Source: GCA-2697345 sp045565015
GTDB lineage: Bacteria; Pseudomonadota; Alphaproteobacteria; Rhodobacterales; Rhodobacteraceae
Direction: 5' to 3'
Length of the DNA: 35,141 nt
Assembly: GCA_045565015.1 (NCBI GenBank)
Contig: JBJLGD010000025.1
Span: 1 to 35,141 of the forward strand
Below, in pieces: positions 34,108 to 35,141 of this stretch; within the stretch, counting starts at the first letter, position 1, and every line of letters begins with the position of its first letter. The notes under the pieces were generated by a model. The model saw only the letters and a program-made list of their open reading frames with translations. It searched no databases and was not told the origin of the DNA. Position numbers and translations under genes: made by a program.

Positions 34108-35141
34108 GGACACTTATCGCTGATAATTATAAGAAAATTTTAGTTTTTGGTATACCTTTATCAGTATTAATTGTGTCGCTAATTCCATTAAACGAAATAA
34201 ACGATGATTTTGTAAAATATTTTGATGAGTCTACTGATTTCCGTAAAGATACCGACTGGATTGGTGAAAACTTGACGGGCACTAATATAATTCAGTTTAG
34301 TATCCCTTCAGGTGAGTCAAACGGGGTTAGCGATCCGAATTTCTTAAAAAGTGTTTCAAACTTTACTGACTGGGCACGTTCCCAAAAGGAAGTTACTAAT
34401 GTACTTTCGATATCAGATGTATTTAAGCGCCTAAATAGAGATTTAAACCTCGGTAATCCTGATTACTACTCTATACCAGACAGTCGTGAACTTGCCGCTC
34501 AGTACTTACTTCTATACGAATTGTCTCTACCATTTGGGTTAGATCTTAATAATCAGCTCGATATTAATAAATCCTCAACCCAGATATTAGTTACCTTGGA
34601 AGACATGTCCACAAATGAATTACGAGCCTGGACCTCAAAAGCTGAAAATTATATTAATGATAAGATGAAAATTGAACTGACAGCTGTCGGTCCTACAGTC
34701 ATGTTCGCCTATATTTCAGAACGAAATATTGAAGGTATGTTAACAGGAACCATCATTGCAGTATTTATAATCAGTGGATTAATATTGATTGCTTTACGAG
34801 ACGTCCGGCTTGGCTTAATTAGTCTAATACCAAACCTTTTACCAGCGGCTTTAGCATTCGGAATTTGGGGGCTTATCGTTGGGCAAGTCAATTTGGCTGT
34901 TTCAGTTGTAACAGGGTTGGCATTAGGTATCGTTGTTGATGATAGCGTCCATTTTCTTACGAAATATCAACTCGCTCGAAGAGAACTCAAGCTCAGACCG
35001 AGAGAAGCTGTAATCTCGGCATTTACAAACGTTGGAACTGCTTTAGTTGTTACAACACTCATACTTGTCGCTGGCTTTTTTGTTTTGGCTCAGTCATCTT
35101 TTGGTGTAAACAGTATAACTGCTTTGTTAACAGCCATAGCA
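34095..35141 (+). CDS. RND/MMPL-type exporter, C-terminal half (runs off the window)
   Basis: The frame from ATG 34095 stays open for 349 codons to the end of the window. It repeats the first half: a membrane segment (ILVFGIPLSVLIVSLIP), a periplasmic domain opening DDFVKYFDESTDFRKDTDW, then MLTGTIIAVFIISGLILIAL and LALGIVVDDSVHFLTKYQ, whose Asp pair is the RND proton-relay signature. It overlaps the first half by 13 nt. The ATG has only a distant AAGGA (about 25 nt), so independent translation would be weak. This supports a broken or frameshifted single gene rather than two natural subunits. Confidence 0.75.
   Translation, partial: MERLGTLIADNYKKILVFGIPLSVLIVSLIPLNEINDDFVKYFDESTDFRKDTDWIGENLTGTNIIQFSIPSGESNGVSDPNFLKSVSNFTDWARSQKEVTNVLSISDVFKRLNRDLNLGNPDYYSIPDSRELAAQYLLLYELSLPFGLDLNNQLDINKSSTQILVTLEDMSTNELRAWTSKAENYINDKMKIELTAVGPTVMFAYISERNIEGMLTGTIIAVFIISGLILIALRDVRLGLISLIPNLLPAALAFGIWGLIVGQVNLAVSVVTGLALGIVVDDSVHFLTKYQLARRELKLRPREAVISAFTNVGTALVVTTLILVAGFFVLAQSSFGVNSITALLTAIA

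Overview
The window is AT-rich DNA, visibly below 45% G+C in most genes, densely packed with catabolic and transport genes. Many neighbours are convergent or separated by only a few bases. I saw no rRNA, tRNA, CRISPR array, phage gene or transposase. The mix of catabolic reductive dehalogenase, enolase-superfamily dehydratase, MmgE/PrpD, agmatinase-family and type-3 polar-amino-acid ABC genes fits a marine proteobacterium. The RNase III-like tail on one regulator has alphaproteobacterial sequence character, so an AT-rich marine alphaproteobacterium is my best guess. That is inference, because no marker gene is present.

Layout: (1) 1-3433: the end of a GFA-family gene, a class I/II aminotransferase and a fused ABC exporter. 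(2) 3435-9448: catabolic genes that look aimed at aromatic acids or amides. They are a PheA/MobA-type flavin hydroxylase, an acyl-CoA synthetase that seems to start at ATT, a carboxymuconolactone-decarboxylase-family protein, an amidase and a small conserved protein. (3) 9462-11399: an Ada-like AraC/methyltransferase and a DMT permease. (4) 11489-17156: a Ldh2-family dehydrogenase, then a plus-strand run of amidohydrolase, DoeB/AstE-like deacylase, enoyl-CoA-hydratase-fold protein and a cis-3-hydroxyproline-dehydratase-like enolase. (5) 17159-22358: a 1068-residue reductive dehalogenase fused to its own flavin/2Fe-2S reductase (BhbA type), preceded by two identical palindromic operators, with an MFS permease and a cupin-type hydroxynitrile-lyase-like protein.

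(6) 22505-26882: a LysR regulator whose C-terminus is an RNase III-type double-stranded-RNA-binding domain, divergent from a complete amino-acid-type ABC importer (binding protein, two permeases, ATPase). (7) 26910-32603: two facing sets of C-N-bond enzymes. One has an intact agmatinase-family ureohydrolase and MmgE/PrpD. The other has a guanidino-modifying amidinotransferase-fold enzyme, a second ureohydrolase broken by a one-base deletion in its GGDH metal motif, and an amidase. (8) 32926-end: an RND/MMPL exporter whose two halves lie in different frames.

Taken together, the window reads as a patchwork for scavenging nitrogen-rich and possibly halogenated organic molecules. The LysR-dsRBD fusion is the most novel element. 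The self-sufficient dehalogenase is the most informative metabolically. Three lesions (an ATT start and two single-base frameshifts) could be real or could be sequence errors, and are flagged individually.
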